A DNA stretch of 5,581 nucleotides from JAHCHG01 sp041745765 (GCA_041745765.1 JBGTIH010000144.1:1-5581), one strand, 5' to 3'. Positions 1 through 5,471 are shown, counted from the first letter of the stretch. Notes: generated from the letters alone by a model not told the origin. Translations and numbers: made by a program.

Positions 1-1
1 C

Positions 2-2173
2 GAAATCCGTGCTGCGGGAATGCAGACGGTTTTTCCCGGCTCGATCCACGAAAGCGGTGAACCTGTCGCGTGGGATAAAAGCGGAGAACCGACGCAGGTT
101 TCTTATGAAGAATTGCGCGTCGCCGTCGGAAAACTGGCGGCGGCATCGTTGATTACGGAATATTGGGTTGACTCAAAAAGACACGATCTGAGTTTATGCG
201 TCAGCGGAGCCTTGCTGACCAACGGGTTTTCTTTTGAAGACGCTTATTTGTTTATCGAAGCGATTTGCAGAGTGGCAAAGGACGAAGAAATATCCGATAG
301 GCTGAAAGCCGTCGAAACAACTTACGAGCGAATTCAAGAGGAAAAAAATGTTGTCGGCTTTCCGAAACTTGTGGAATTAACCAACGCGAAAACAGTCGCT
401 CTGCTTCGCCGCTGGTTAAAATTTCCGGGCAAACAAGATTCGGAAATTGAAACAATTCAGACCAGCGACGGACTCGAAAATTACCGTCTGACCGATCACG
501 GTTTGCTTTACGTTTTCTATGAAAAAATGCGCGGCGGCAAAGTCAAAGAAGTTGAAACATTTATCTGTTCGCCTTTGAAAGTCGTTGCCACCGGCAAAGA
601 CTCGGACGATGGCGAGCGGACACAGATCGTTGAATTTTCTAATGACGACGGACGCACTAAAAGGAGAAATATTCCGCTACGCCAGCTTATTACCGAACCG
701 CAGAGAATTTTGGGCGAACTGGTCGCGTGTGGTTTGATAATCAATTCGCGCGAAAAATTGAGGCTAATTGACTATCTCATCTACTCAAAACCTGAAAAGC
801 GTTTTATCTTAGTTTATAAAACTGGTTGGCAAGGCAAGTCTTTTGTCATGCCGGATATAATTATCAGCAGTTCGGACGCGGAAAATGCCGGTTATCTACT
901 GCACGGCACACATTCAAAAATAAAAAAGCTTAAAGCTCAGGGGACGGCTGAAGAATGGCGCGAAAACGTTGCGCGATATTGTGTTGGCAATTCCCGTCTG
1001 ATTTTTGCGGTGAGCTGCGCCTTTGCATCTATTCTTTTGCCTCTGTCGGGACAACTCGGCGGCGGTTTTCATCTCAGAGGTGAATCGAGCACGGGCAAAA
1101 GTTCCGCGTTAAAGGTTGCCGGAAGCGTTCTGGGCTGCAATGGCGAAAACGGATTTAACGAAACGTGGCGCGGAACGCAGAACGGCATCGAAGCCGTCGC
1201 CGCTTTTCACAATCATTTATTGCTGCCGCTCGATGAAATAAAGGAAATAAAACGTGTCGAGGATGTCGGAAAACTCATTTATATGCTTTCCAACGGTTTT
1301 GCCACGTCAAGAATGACGAAAGACATCACGGCGCGAAAACGCGATGAATGGCTGCTTCTTTTTCTCTCGAGCGGCGAACTGTCTTTCCAGGATCTAACGC
1401 GCGAAACGAAAGAGCAAACCTTCGGCGGGCAGGAAGCTCGATTTATAGACATTTCCGCCGTTCCCGACGGTGCACACGGCATTTTTGAAAACCTGCACGA
1501 ATTTAACAACGGCGCAGAATTCTCATCATATTTGAACAGGGCGAGCGTTACTTATTACGGTGCGGCAATTCGTGAATTTATCCAGTATGCGGCTAATGAA
1601 TACGACAGCGTTATAAGAAAGATTGAAGAAGCCAGAATCAATTTTTTCCAGCATTATGTTGACCCTCAATCGAGCGGCGAGGTTTTCAGAGTCGCAGAAA
1701 AGTTTGCGTTGGTAGGAACCGGGGGATTTTTGGCGACAAAGATCGGTTTGACCGGCTGGCAGCCCGGCGAAGTGAAAAGCGTCACGATCAGACTTTTCAA
1801 TGAATGGGTGGAACGGCGCGGCGGCATCGGCGCCTTTGATGTTTCCGAAGGATGCCGGAAGATTATTGCCGCAATAGATAAACGCGCGAATTCGGATTTC
1901 CAGGATTTGGACGACGAATTAAAACCGAAACCGCAAAACAGAATCGGTTATAAGCGACAAGCAGAAGCAGGTGGAACGGAATTCGTTTTTACTTCCGGGC
2001 AGTTTGCGGATCTGTGCAAAGGCTATAACCAGAAACGGATTTTATCCGAACTTGAAAATCTCGGTTTTTTGATTACTTATACCGAGGCACGTTCGAAACA
2101 GTTGATGATGAAACTGCCGGATTTCAAAGGTCGCCAGCGATGCTATGTGCTGACGCTTGATACCGGAGAATAA
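2..2173 (+). CDS. Primase-helicase: prim-pol C-terminal end plus DUF927 ATPase (5' partial)
   Basis: Replication protein that probably primes and unwinds the element's DNA. The frame is open from position 2. Codons ahead of the ATG at 20 read EIRAAG and run straight into MQTVFPGSIHESGEP, which matches the closing strands of archaeo-eukaryotic prim-pol domains (typically IRg-G--v-PPS-H-SGE). The ATG at 20 is therefore an internal Met, and the catalytic primase half lies left of the window. Counting from that Met, residues 50-125 look like a PriCT-type linker (CVSGALLTNGFSFEDAY, then VGFPKLVEL). Residues 155-480 look like DUF927, with Walker A GESSTGKS at 354-361 and Walker B LLLPLDE ending at D405-E406. 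A motif FGGQEARFIDI near 472-482 may be the sensor/arginine region. The tail (about 670-717) looks like a winged helix. The stop is TAA at 2171. No terminator is obvious after it. DUF927 assignment is by recall of family motifs, not by search. Confidence 0.88.
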   Translation, partial: EIRAAGMQTVFPGSIHESGEPVAWDKSGEPTQVSYEELRVAVGKLAAASLITEYWVDSKRHDLSLCVSGALLTNGFSFEDAYLFIEAICRVAKDEEISDRLKAVETTYERIQEEKNVVGFPKLVELTNAKTVALLRRWLKFPGKQDSEIETIQTSDGLENYRLTDHGLLYVFYEKMRGGKVKEVETFICSPLKVVATGKDSDDGERTQIVEFSNDDGRTKRRNIPLRQLITEPQRILGELVACGLIINSREKLRLIDYLIYSKPEKRFILVYKTGWQGKSFVMPDIIISSSDAENAGYLLHGTHSKIKKLKAQGTAEEWRENVARYCVGNSRLIFAVSCAFASILLPLSGQLGGGFHLRGESSTGKSSALKVAGSVLGCNGENGFNETWRGTQNGIEAVAAFHNHLLLPLDEIKEIKRVEDVGKLIYMLSNGFATSRMTKDITARKRDEWLLLFLSSGELSFQDLTRETKEQTFGGQEARFIDISAVPDGAHGIFENLHEFNNGAEFSSYLNRASVTYYGAAIREFIQYAANEYDSVIRKIEEARINFFQHYVDPQSSGEVFRVAEKFALVGTGGFLATKIGLTGWQPGEVKSVTIRLFNEWVERRGGIGAFDVSEGCRKIIAAIDKRANSDFQDLDDELKPKPQNRIGYKRQAEAGGTEFVFTSGQFADLCKGYNQKRILSELENLGFLITYTEARSKQLMMKLPDFKGRQRCYVLTLDTGE

Positions 2174-2264
2174 ATCTGCCCGATGTTTCTTATTGTTTCG
2201 GTGTTTCATCTGAGGAACAGTTTTTTGACTTTTTTTTGCAGTTTTGGGAAAAATTTGAAAAAAA

Positions 2265-2468
2265 GTTGAACAGTTGAACGCGAAAGACACTTTTTCAATA
2301 AATATCGAGCTTTTATGAAAAAGTTTTGTTGAACGCGAGTTGAACGCGAGTTGAACGCAGTTGAACGCGAGTTGAACAGTTGAACAGTGAGTTGAACGGA
2401 AAATGAGAAAGTTGGTGTTGAAATGATTAGACTTATCGAATCCTGTTCAACTGTTCAACTCGTTCAAC
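2265..2468. repeat. GTTGAAC heptamer array (9 direct + 3 inverted copies)
   Basis: Exact GTTGAAC starts at 2265, 2273, 2328, 2339, 2350, 2360, 2371, 2379 and 2391. The reverse complement GTTCAAC starts at 2445, 2453 and 2462. Linkers are mainly GCGA (11-bp period) or a single A (8-bp period), so most copies in the core sit about one helical turn apart. The outermost core copies form a perfect 12-bp inverted repeat, TTTTGTTGAACG at 2324-2335 against CGTTCAACAAAA at 2461-2472, which gives the array defined edges. Such a cluster usually marks a DNA-protein assembly site: iteron origin, partition site, oriT-flanking site or operator. The units are too short, with no spacers, for a CRISPR. Confidence 0.85.
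2360..2468. repeat. Long inverted repeat built from GTTGAAC units
   Basis: CGAGTTGAACAGTTGAACAG at 2368-2387 is the perfect reverse complement of 2443-2462 (20 bp). Allowing a 2-nt bulge (GC at 2367-2368), the arms extend to 2360-2387 and 2443-2468. The 55-nt loop holds a GTTGAAC copy at 2391 and a TATCGAAT octamer at 2434. As single-stranded DNA or RNA this would fold into a strong hairpin, which fits an oriT or single-strand origin. It could also simply result from placing heptamer clusters in opposite directions. Confidence 0.8.
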
Positions 2469-2510
2469 AAAAATATATGAACTATAGGAAATAGCGTTTA
2501 AGGGTGTTTC

Positions 2511-2580
2511 TTGAATGAAACAAGTATCGAATAGCCGGAAGATTGATCGGCAAGTAAATTGATTGAAACAAATATCGAAT
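2511..2580 (+). repeat. Pair of 22-bp direct repeats ending in TATCGAAT
   Basis: Positions 2511-2532 and 2559-2580 match at 20 of 22 bases (differences A/T at base 5 and G/A at base 14) and start 48 bp apart. The shared core is TTGAnTGAAACAAnTATCGAAT. The final octamer TATCGAAT also occurs at 2434-2441, inside the loop of the long inverted repeat. This suggests a second protein-binding motif separate from the heptamers, perhaps for the ribbon-helix-helix accessory protein encoded just downstream; that link is inference. Confidence 0.7.
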
Positions 2581-2635
2581 GACTGAGCAGTTTTTTGACA
2601 GAAAATTGACCGGTTTTTGGCGTAAGGCAAGCAGG

Positions 2636-2654
2636 ATTTTGTGAAACACAAAAT
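2636..2654. repeat. Perfect 8-bp inverted repeat upstream of the accessory gene (oriT or operator candidate)
   Basis: ATTTTGTG (2636-2643), loop AAA, then CACAAAAT (2647-2654) form a perfect hairpin-capable palindrome 55 bp before the accessory-gene start at 2710. Small perfect inverted repeats are typical both of oriT sites next to the nick and of operators for ribbon-helix-helix accessory proteins that regulate their own operon. The sequence does not decide between these. Confidence 0.6.
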
Positions 2655-2709
2655 GAAATTTCTTTCGCTTCGCTGCTTGATCTTTTTTGTTTTAAGGGTA
2701 ATCAAACTT

Positions 2710-3063
2710 ATGAAAAATAAAGATGCAAAAAGACTCGGACGACCGCAGCTCGGTGCGGAAAAACGGCGATTCAGAATTGCCGCGAGCTTTACGCTCGAAG
2801 AGCGGAATATGATTCTGGAAGTCGCTGAATGGTGTCAGCTTTCGCCGTCGGAAGTTCTTCGCCGTACGGCGCTGCTGCTAAAGATCAAACCGCCGCCGCC
2901 GAAGGTCAATCTCGAAGCGATCAGGTTAATCAATGAGATCAATAAGAATTTTTCTTTGCTCCTGAAAATGCTCGAAGAAGACCGCACGGTTGACGTAAGC
3001 GTCGCCGATACATATTTCAGAATTTTGGCAGGACTTAAATCCGTGATTATGGAGAGTAAATAA
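2710..3063 (+). CDS. MobC/NikA-like ribbon-helix-helix mobilization accessory protein
   Basis: Probable relaxosome accessory protein that binds oriT and helps the relaxase open and nick it. The chosen start, ATG at 2710, gives 117 aa and has AAGGG at 2694-2698. The frame is open back to a GTG at 2641, but that extension encodes a hydrophobic stretch with no match to the family, so it is left out. A basic N-terminus (KRLGRPQ) is followed by a ribbon-helix-helix fold: strand RRFRIAASFT at 19-28, helix A at 29-43 and helix B SPSEVLRRTALLL at 45-57. After a PPPP linker (61-64), the segment AIRLINEINKNFSLLLKML (70-87) matches the LIreiN-i--NLNQ helix usual in MobC proteins. The relaxase start follows the stop by 2 bp, so the two are surely one operon. 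Ribbon-helix-helix proteins of this kind often repress their own promoter, here probably through the upstream repeats. Confidence 0.85.
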   Translation: MKNKDAKRLGRPQLGAEKRRFRIAASFTLEERNMILEVAEWCQLSPSEVLRRTALLLKIKPPPPKVNLEAIRLINEINKNFSLLLKMLEEDRTVDVSVADTYFRILAGLKSVIMESK

Positions 3064-3065
3064 AG

Positions 3066-4340
3066 ATGGCAATCGCAAAGGTCGGCAGCACGGGAAGTTC
3101 CTCCGGCGCAATCAACTACGTTTTGAGCGAGAACAAGGAAGCGACCAAACAGCCTGAAATTCTGGCGGGAAGCTTCGGCACGATGGCGGAAATCAAGAAA
3201 GAGTTTGATCTTTACAATAAGCTCAATTCTCGCGTTAAAAATCAGGCGACGCATATTTCCGTTTCATTCTCGCCGGGCGAAAAAGTCAAAACGGAAAAAA
3301 AGATCGAATTCGCCGAAAAGCTGCTCGAAAAACTCGATTTCAAAAATGTTCCGTTTCTGGTCGTCGAACACTTCGATAAAGATTACGAGCATTTCCACAT
3401 CATCGCCGGCAGAATCCGTGACGACGGCACGACCGTCAAAGAATGGAAGATCGCCGAACGCACGATCGAGGCGACGAAAGAATTGGAAAGAGAATTAGGG
3501 TTAAAGCAGGTCGAATACAGGAAATCCGGCGACCGCCGCATAAAGACCAATGAATTCAAGCAAATGGAACGCACGAACGAATTGTCTGTAATGGTGGAAG
3601 CGAAGCTGACGATTGACGAAATTTTAAAGGATCAGCCGACTACGGAAGAATTCGTTACGAGCCTTCAACAATCCGGATTCGACGTGCGACCCAATATCTC
3701 CGAGAAAACCGGCAGAATGAACGGTTTCAGCTTCAAAAAAGATGATATGGCGTTTAAGTCTTCATCCATAGCCAAAAACTATTCGTGGAAAAACCTGCAA
3801 AAAAACGGCTTGAATTATGAACAGAAACGCGACACGGAATTTTTAATAGGACTCAAAAATGAATTTACCGAAAAACTTAATCTTGAAAGCGGAAGAGATC
3901 GAGCAGCTGAAGAAACAAAATCAATTACTGCGGGAACGGAACGAACACCTCGTCAATCAGAATTATCTGCTGGCGAAACAGATCGAACAAAAATGGGAGC
4001 AGATCGATACCAGACTACTGGATTTTCACATTATGATCCAACAATTAAATCTGGCGAAATACTTTCTTCTGCACCTGCTCTGGAAGCTGCAAAACAGTTT
4101 TCTCAAGCAGAACTATCTGACCGAACCCTTTCTGGATCTGGATATCGAGAAAAGCCTTTCGGCGCAGAAAGAAACGCAAAAGAAACTTCAGCATCTGAAA
4201 GATCAACGGGCGAAAAATTAAATCAGATTGAACTAGGTTTTTTCGAGCCGAAATTAAATCCGGCACCTGAGCGCAAACCGGAAAAAAATAAAGGTCAGGA
4301 AAAGGAGCGAGAAAGTAACGATTATCAATTAAACCGTTAA
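3066..4340 (+). CDS. MOBP-like relaxase (mobilization nuclease)
   Basis: HUH-type relaxase that would nick oriT, stay bound to the 5' end through a tyrosine and pilot the strand into the recipient. Y18 in GAINYVL is the likely catalytic tyrosine. THISVSFSPGE at 62-72 is the usual second strand. The metal-binding motif is EHFDKDYEHFH, with H102, D104, H109 and H111. The Asn that often follows (HxHxxxN) is missing here (HIIAGRI). Residues 191-256 (PTTEEFVTSLQQSGFDVRPN, then GRMNGFSF and a YSW--L---GLNYEQKRD stretch) form a second conserved domain found after the nuclease in many relaxases. From about residue 265 the protein turns low-complexity and charged, exactly where a second gene overlaps in the +1 frame. 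The start has GGAGAG at 3051-3056 inside the upstream gene, which suggests translational coupling. Confidence 0.93.
   Translation: MAIAKVGSTGSSSGAINYVLSENKEATKQPEILAGSFGTMAEIKKEFDLYNKLNSRVKNQATHISVSFSPGEKVKTEKKIEFAEKLLEKLDFKNVPFLVVEHFDKDYEHFHIIAGRIRDDGTTVKEWKIAERTIEATKELERELGLKQVEYRKSGDRRIKTNEFKQMERTNELSVMVEAKLTIDEILKDQPTTEEFVTSLQQSGFDVRPNISEKTGRMNGFSFKKDDMAFKSSSIAKNYSWKNLQKNGLNYEQKRDTEFLIGLKNEFTEKLNLESGRDRAAEETKSITAGTERTPRQSELSAGETDRTKMGADRYQTTGFSHYDPTIKSGEILSSAPALEAAKQFSQAELSDRTLSGSGYREKPFGAERNAKETSASERSTGEKLNQIELGFFEPKLNPAPERKPEKNKGQEKERESNDYQLNR
3848..3851 (+). promoter_or_regulatory. Shine-Dalgarno AGGA for the gene nested in the relaxase
   Basis: AGGA lies 7 nt before the ATG at 3859, inside the relaxase coding sequence and out of the relaxase frame. 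The spacing is ideal, and it supports independent translation of the nested reading frame from the relaxase mRNA. Confidence 0.65.
3859..4221 (+). CDS. Nested leucine-zipper protein encoded inside the relaxase gene (+1 frame)
   Basis: A 120-aa reading frame lies wholly within the relaxase gene, opposite relaxase residues 265-385. I do not recognise the family. It begins with ATG preceded by AGGA. Residues 12-54 form a classic coiled coil: leucines at 17, 24, 31 and 38 in heptad d positions, with I14, N21, N28, N35, I42 and I49 in a positions. Residues 56-82 are rich in Leu, Phe and Trp (e.g. YFLLHLLWKL) and look like an amphipathic or membrane-touching helix. The C-terminus is charged (Lys/Gln/Glu). 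The relaxase frame over the same DNA is disordered-looking, as expected where the second frame carries the structural constraint. ColE1-type plasmids similarly nest mobB and mobD inside mobA, and MbeD is a coiled-coil protein. A relaxosome-helper role is therefore likely by analogy, without shown homology. Confidence 0.75.
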   Translation: MNLPKNLILKAEEIEQLKKQNQLLRERNEHLVNQNYLLAKQIEQKWEQIDTRLLDFHIMIQQLNLAKYFLLHLLWKLQNSFLKQNYLTEPFLDLDIEKSLSAQKETQKKLQHLKDQRAKN

Positions 4341-4347
4341 TTGATAA
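4322..4347. terminator. AT-rich hairpin between convergent genes (possible bidirectional terminator)
   Basis: TTATCAATTAA (4322-4332), loop ACCG, then TTAATTGATAA (4337-4347) form a perfect 11-bp stem. It overlaps the relaxase stop codon (4338-4340) and ends 3 bp before the stop of the convergent minus-strand gene. Placement suits a shared terminator, but the stem has few GC pairs and no T-tract follows on either strand, so it may instead protect mRNA 3' ends. Confidence 0.5.
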
Positions 4348-4350
4348 ATG

Positions 4351-4590
4351 TTAAGTCAAGGAAAAATGATCGTTGTCCCAAGATTCACGCTCTGCTTTCA
4401 AGTGTTCTTCAACTTCCTGAGGCGAAGAGAAAACTCTTTCATTCTGTATGCTTTGAAGTAAATCAAGCGCGGGTTGAGATTCTCTTTCATCGTTTGTCAG
4501 ATTCTGCAGGATGAGCGTCGCCAGTTTAAGTTTTTCGCTATCCGGCAACCGCAAGATCGTTTGTTGAAAAATTGTTTGGGCGTTTTGCAT
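4351..4590 (-). CDS. Small antitoxin-like protein, no partner toxin seen
   Basis: This 79-aa, acidic, helical protein begins MQNAQTIFQQTILRLPDSEK, followed by LKLATLILQNL, and ends near LKAERESWDND. The pattern "-I---I--LP--E+L+LA--IL--L" plus a late ERxSWD resembles antitoxin-like or addiction-module proteins common in Cyanobacteria and related groups, where it neutralises a co-encoded RelE/ParE or PIN toxin. That assignment rests on recalled patterns only. No toxin gene is visible: downstream on its strand is the convergent relaxase, and upstream (4591-5018) is empty. It is thus either an orphan antitoxin or something else. No good Shine-Dalgarno precedes the ATG (GATGATGAT). Confidence 0.65.
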   Translation of the reverse strand: MQNAQTIFQQTILRLPDSEKLKLATLILQNLTNDERESQPALDLLQSIQNERVFSSPQEVEEHLKAERESWDNDHFSLT

Positions 4591-5018
4591 ATCATCATCA
4601 ATATAACATTAGTCTTAAATCATAAAAATAATAAAAATCCGGAGATGCCGTATCTCGCTGAATTTCAAACAAATGTTTGTAAAAAAATCAGGTGATTAAG
4701 ATAAGCCGGTCTAGCAGAAAGTAATTTTAAAGATGGTTCAAAAATAACTTTACAACATACATTTTAATTGTTGAAATACTTAGCTTTTTGCCATCTTACA
4801 ATTTTGTGCCATACAATTTAGTGCTATTGATGAAAATGTCGGAATGATCGCGCTGTTTGAAATAAAAATCAGGGCGGAGAATAAAAATGAATGCAATTAA
4901 AAACGCGAAATTAAAGGCGTGAAATCGGAGTCTGAGACAACAGCTTTTTATCCGGGCAAGCAAAATCAGAAAATTGGGTATAATCGGGTATAAAATCGGG
5001 TATAGATTGAAAGAAAGT
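4591..5018. other. AT-rich intergenic region without a convincing gene
   Basis: No reading frame here has plausible protein character. Visible structure: a small stem GAGAT/ATCTC at 4642-4656; an ACAAA-TG-TTTGT dyad at about 4669-4680; two TGCCAT motifs 18 bp apart (4789 and 4807), each followed by TACAATTT; and a strong GGGCGGAG ribosome-binding-like sequence near 4873 ahead of an ATG that opens only an 11-codon frame. Three GGGTATA repeats lie at its right end. It may hold the promoter of the antitoxin-like gene, but no clear -35/-10 pair is seen. Confidence 0.5.
4976..5004 (+). repeat. Three phased GGGTATA direct repeats
   Basis: GGGTATA starts at 4976, 4986 and 4998, mostly within the longer unit ATCGGGTATA (the first copy has TTGGGTATA). 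Spacings of 10 and 12 bp put the copies near one helical turn apart, as in iterons or tandem operator sites. They sit just past the stop of the 36-aa minus-strand frame, so they could also be a decayed low-complexity patch. Confidence 0.6.
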
Positions 5019-5129
5019 TTATTTTTTGCCGCGAACTTCCTCAATTATTTCGATCCATAACTCAAAAGTCGAATGATGTCTGATATTATCTTCGACATAC
5101 ACCCGAAGTTCCGGGATCTTATTTGACAT
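5019..5129 (-). CDS. Hypothetical 36-aa protein overlapping the upstream gene
   Basis: A short frame, beginning MSNKIPELRVYVEDN and ending EIIEEVRGKK, starts inside the end of the 99-aa gene and overlaps it by 11 bp in another frame. GGAG (plus-strand CTCC, 5140-5143) sits 10 nt before its ATG. The composition is ordinary for a soluble protein: a possible short strand (ELRVYV), then an amphipathic helix (FELWIEIIEEV). The overlapping arrangement and Shine-Dalgarno suggest translational coupling in a two-gene operon. No family is recognised. Its small size leaves real doubt, and it could be the displaced C-terminus of the gene before it. Confidence 0.45.
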   Translation of the reverse strand: MSNKIPELRVYVEDNIRHHSTFELWIEIIEEVRGKK

Positions 5130-5418
5130 ATCTTAAATGCTCCGCCGACATATCGGATATGATATTCCAATGCTCGGCTTCTGCGGAACGATTTTGCAAA
5201 ATCCAACGTTTTTCCGCTCCGGTCATATTTTGACGGCAAAGTGTATCTTCTTTTACCAGACGGGATTTTTCCAGTTCATCCAGCCGGCGTTTGAATTCGG
5301 CAGCTTTTTCAGTATCACCGGATCTTTCCGCCAGCTTGCTGGCGAGCGAAGTCAAAAAGCCGAGCCGATTCTGGAGGTCATTGAGTTTAGCGGCATCAAC
5401 CAGGTTTTTCCATTCCAT
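5119..5418 (-). CDS. Hypothetical helical protein, possibly a 5'-truncated remnant
   Basis: This 99-aa frame reads as genuine protein: MEWKNLVDAAKLNDLQNRLG, then FLTSLASKLAERSGD, an EFKRRLDELEKSRL helix and TGAEKRWILQNRSAEAEHW. It is almost wholly helical and charged, with no membrane segment. I do not recognise a named family. Sequence before the ATG stays open for 13 more codons (to 5457) and encodes SRRLLLQFPD, which reads like protein, while no Shine-Dalgarno precedes the ATG. The real N-terminus may therefore lie upstream across a frameshift or have been lost; a frame reading FNFLSDFA on the same strand ends close by at about 5455. It is followed by an overlapping 36-aa frame. Confidence 0.6.
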   Translation of the reverse strand: MEWKNLVDAAKLNDLQNRLGFLTSLASKLAERSGDTEKAAEFKRRLDELEKSRLVKEDTLCRQNMTGAEKRWILQNRSAEAEHWNIISDMSAEHLRYVK

Positions 5419-5471
5419 GTCGGGAAACTGAAGCAGAAGCCTACGGCTCTTGCAAAGTCACTTAAAAAGTT

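Larger units (their letters stand above)
2218..2599 (+). repeat. 12-bp direct repeats CAGTTTTTTGAC bracketing the repeat region
   Basis: CAGTTTTTTGAC occurs exactly at 2218-2229 and 2588-2599. Each copy is preceded by a TGAG-containing stretch (2211 and 2584). The copies bracket the heptamer array and the 22-bp repeats. T-tracts make short matches more likely by chance, so this is a weak feature unless conserved in relatives. Confidence 0.4.
2174..2709. other. Repeat-rich non-coding region, candidate oriT/replication origin
   Basis: This 536-bp stretch between the primase-helicase and the mobilization operon holds no convincing gene. It is AT- and T-rich and carries several independent repeat families: GTTGAAC heptamers in both orientations, a 22-bp direct repeat pair, three TATCGAAT octamers (2434, 2525, 2573), three TGTTTC motifs (2184, 2194, 2202) and a short perfect inverted repeat at 2636-2654. 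In mobilizable elements, oriT commonly lies directly upstream of the relaxase accessory gene, which fits this position. Iteron-like repeats beside a replication gene also fit an origin or an autoregulatory site. The sequence alone does not tell these apart. Confidence 0.6.

Noticed and set aside
2265..2468. CRISPR array
   Set aside because: The repeated unit is 7 bp, with 1-5 bp linkers and one long gap, and some copies are inverted; no spacers of constant length.
2591..2624. Promoter with -35 TTGACA at 2595 for the mobilization operon
   Set aside because: No acceptable -10 hexamer lies 16-18 bp downstream; TTGACC at 2606 has the same problem.
2433..2705. 90-aa minus-strand frame in the repeat region
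   Set aside because: Cys/Phe/Ser-rich translation of repeats and T-tracts, with no ribosome binding site or family pattern.
2641..2709. N-terminal extension of the accessory protein from GTG 2641
   Set aside because: It encodes a hydrophobic stretch unlike the family, overlaps a hairpin, and ATG 2710 has a nearby purine-rich site and fits the usual domain start.
2835..3254. 139-aa minus-strand frame over the accessory/relaxase junction
   Set aside because: Shadow of two well-supported plus-strand genes.
4474..4695. 73-aa plus-strand frame opposite the antitoxin-like gene
   Set aside because: Antisense shadow: the minus-strand frame has the better protein character and a compact helical pattern.
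4796..5044. 82-aa minus-strand frame
   Set aside because: Starts at TTG, overlaps the better 36-aa frame, and is a Phe/Ile/Leu-rich translation of AT-rich DNA covering the GGGTATA repeats.
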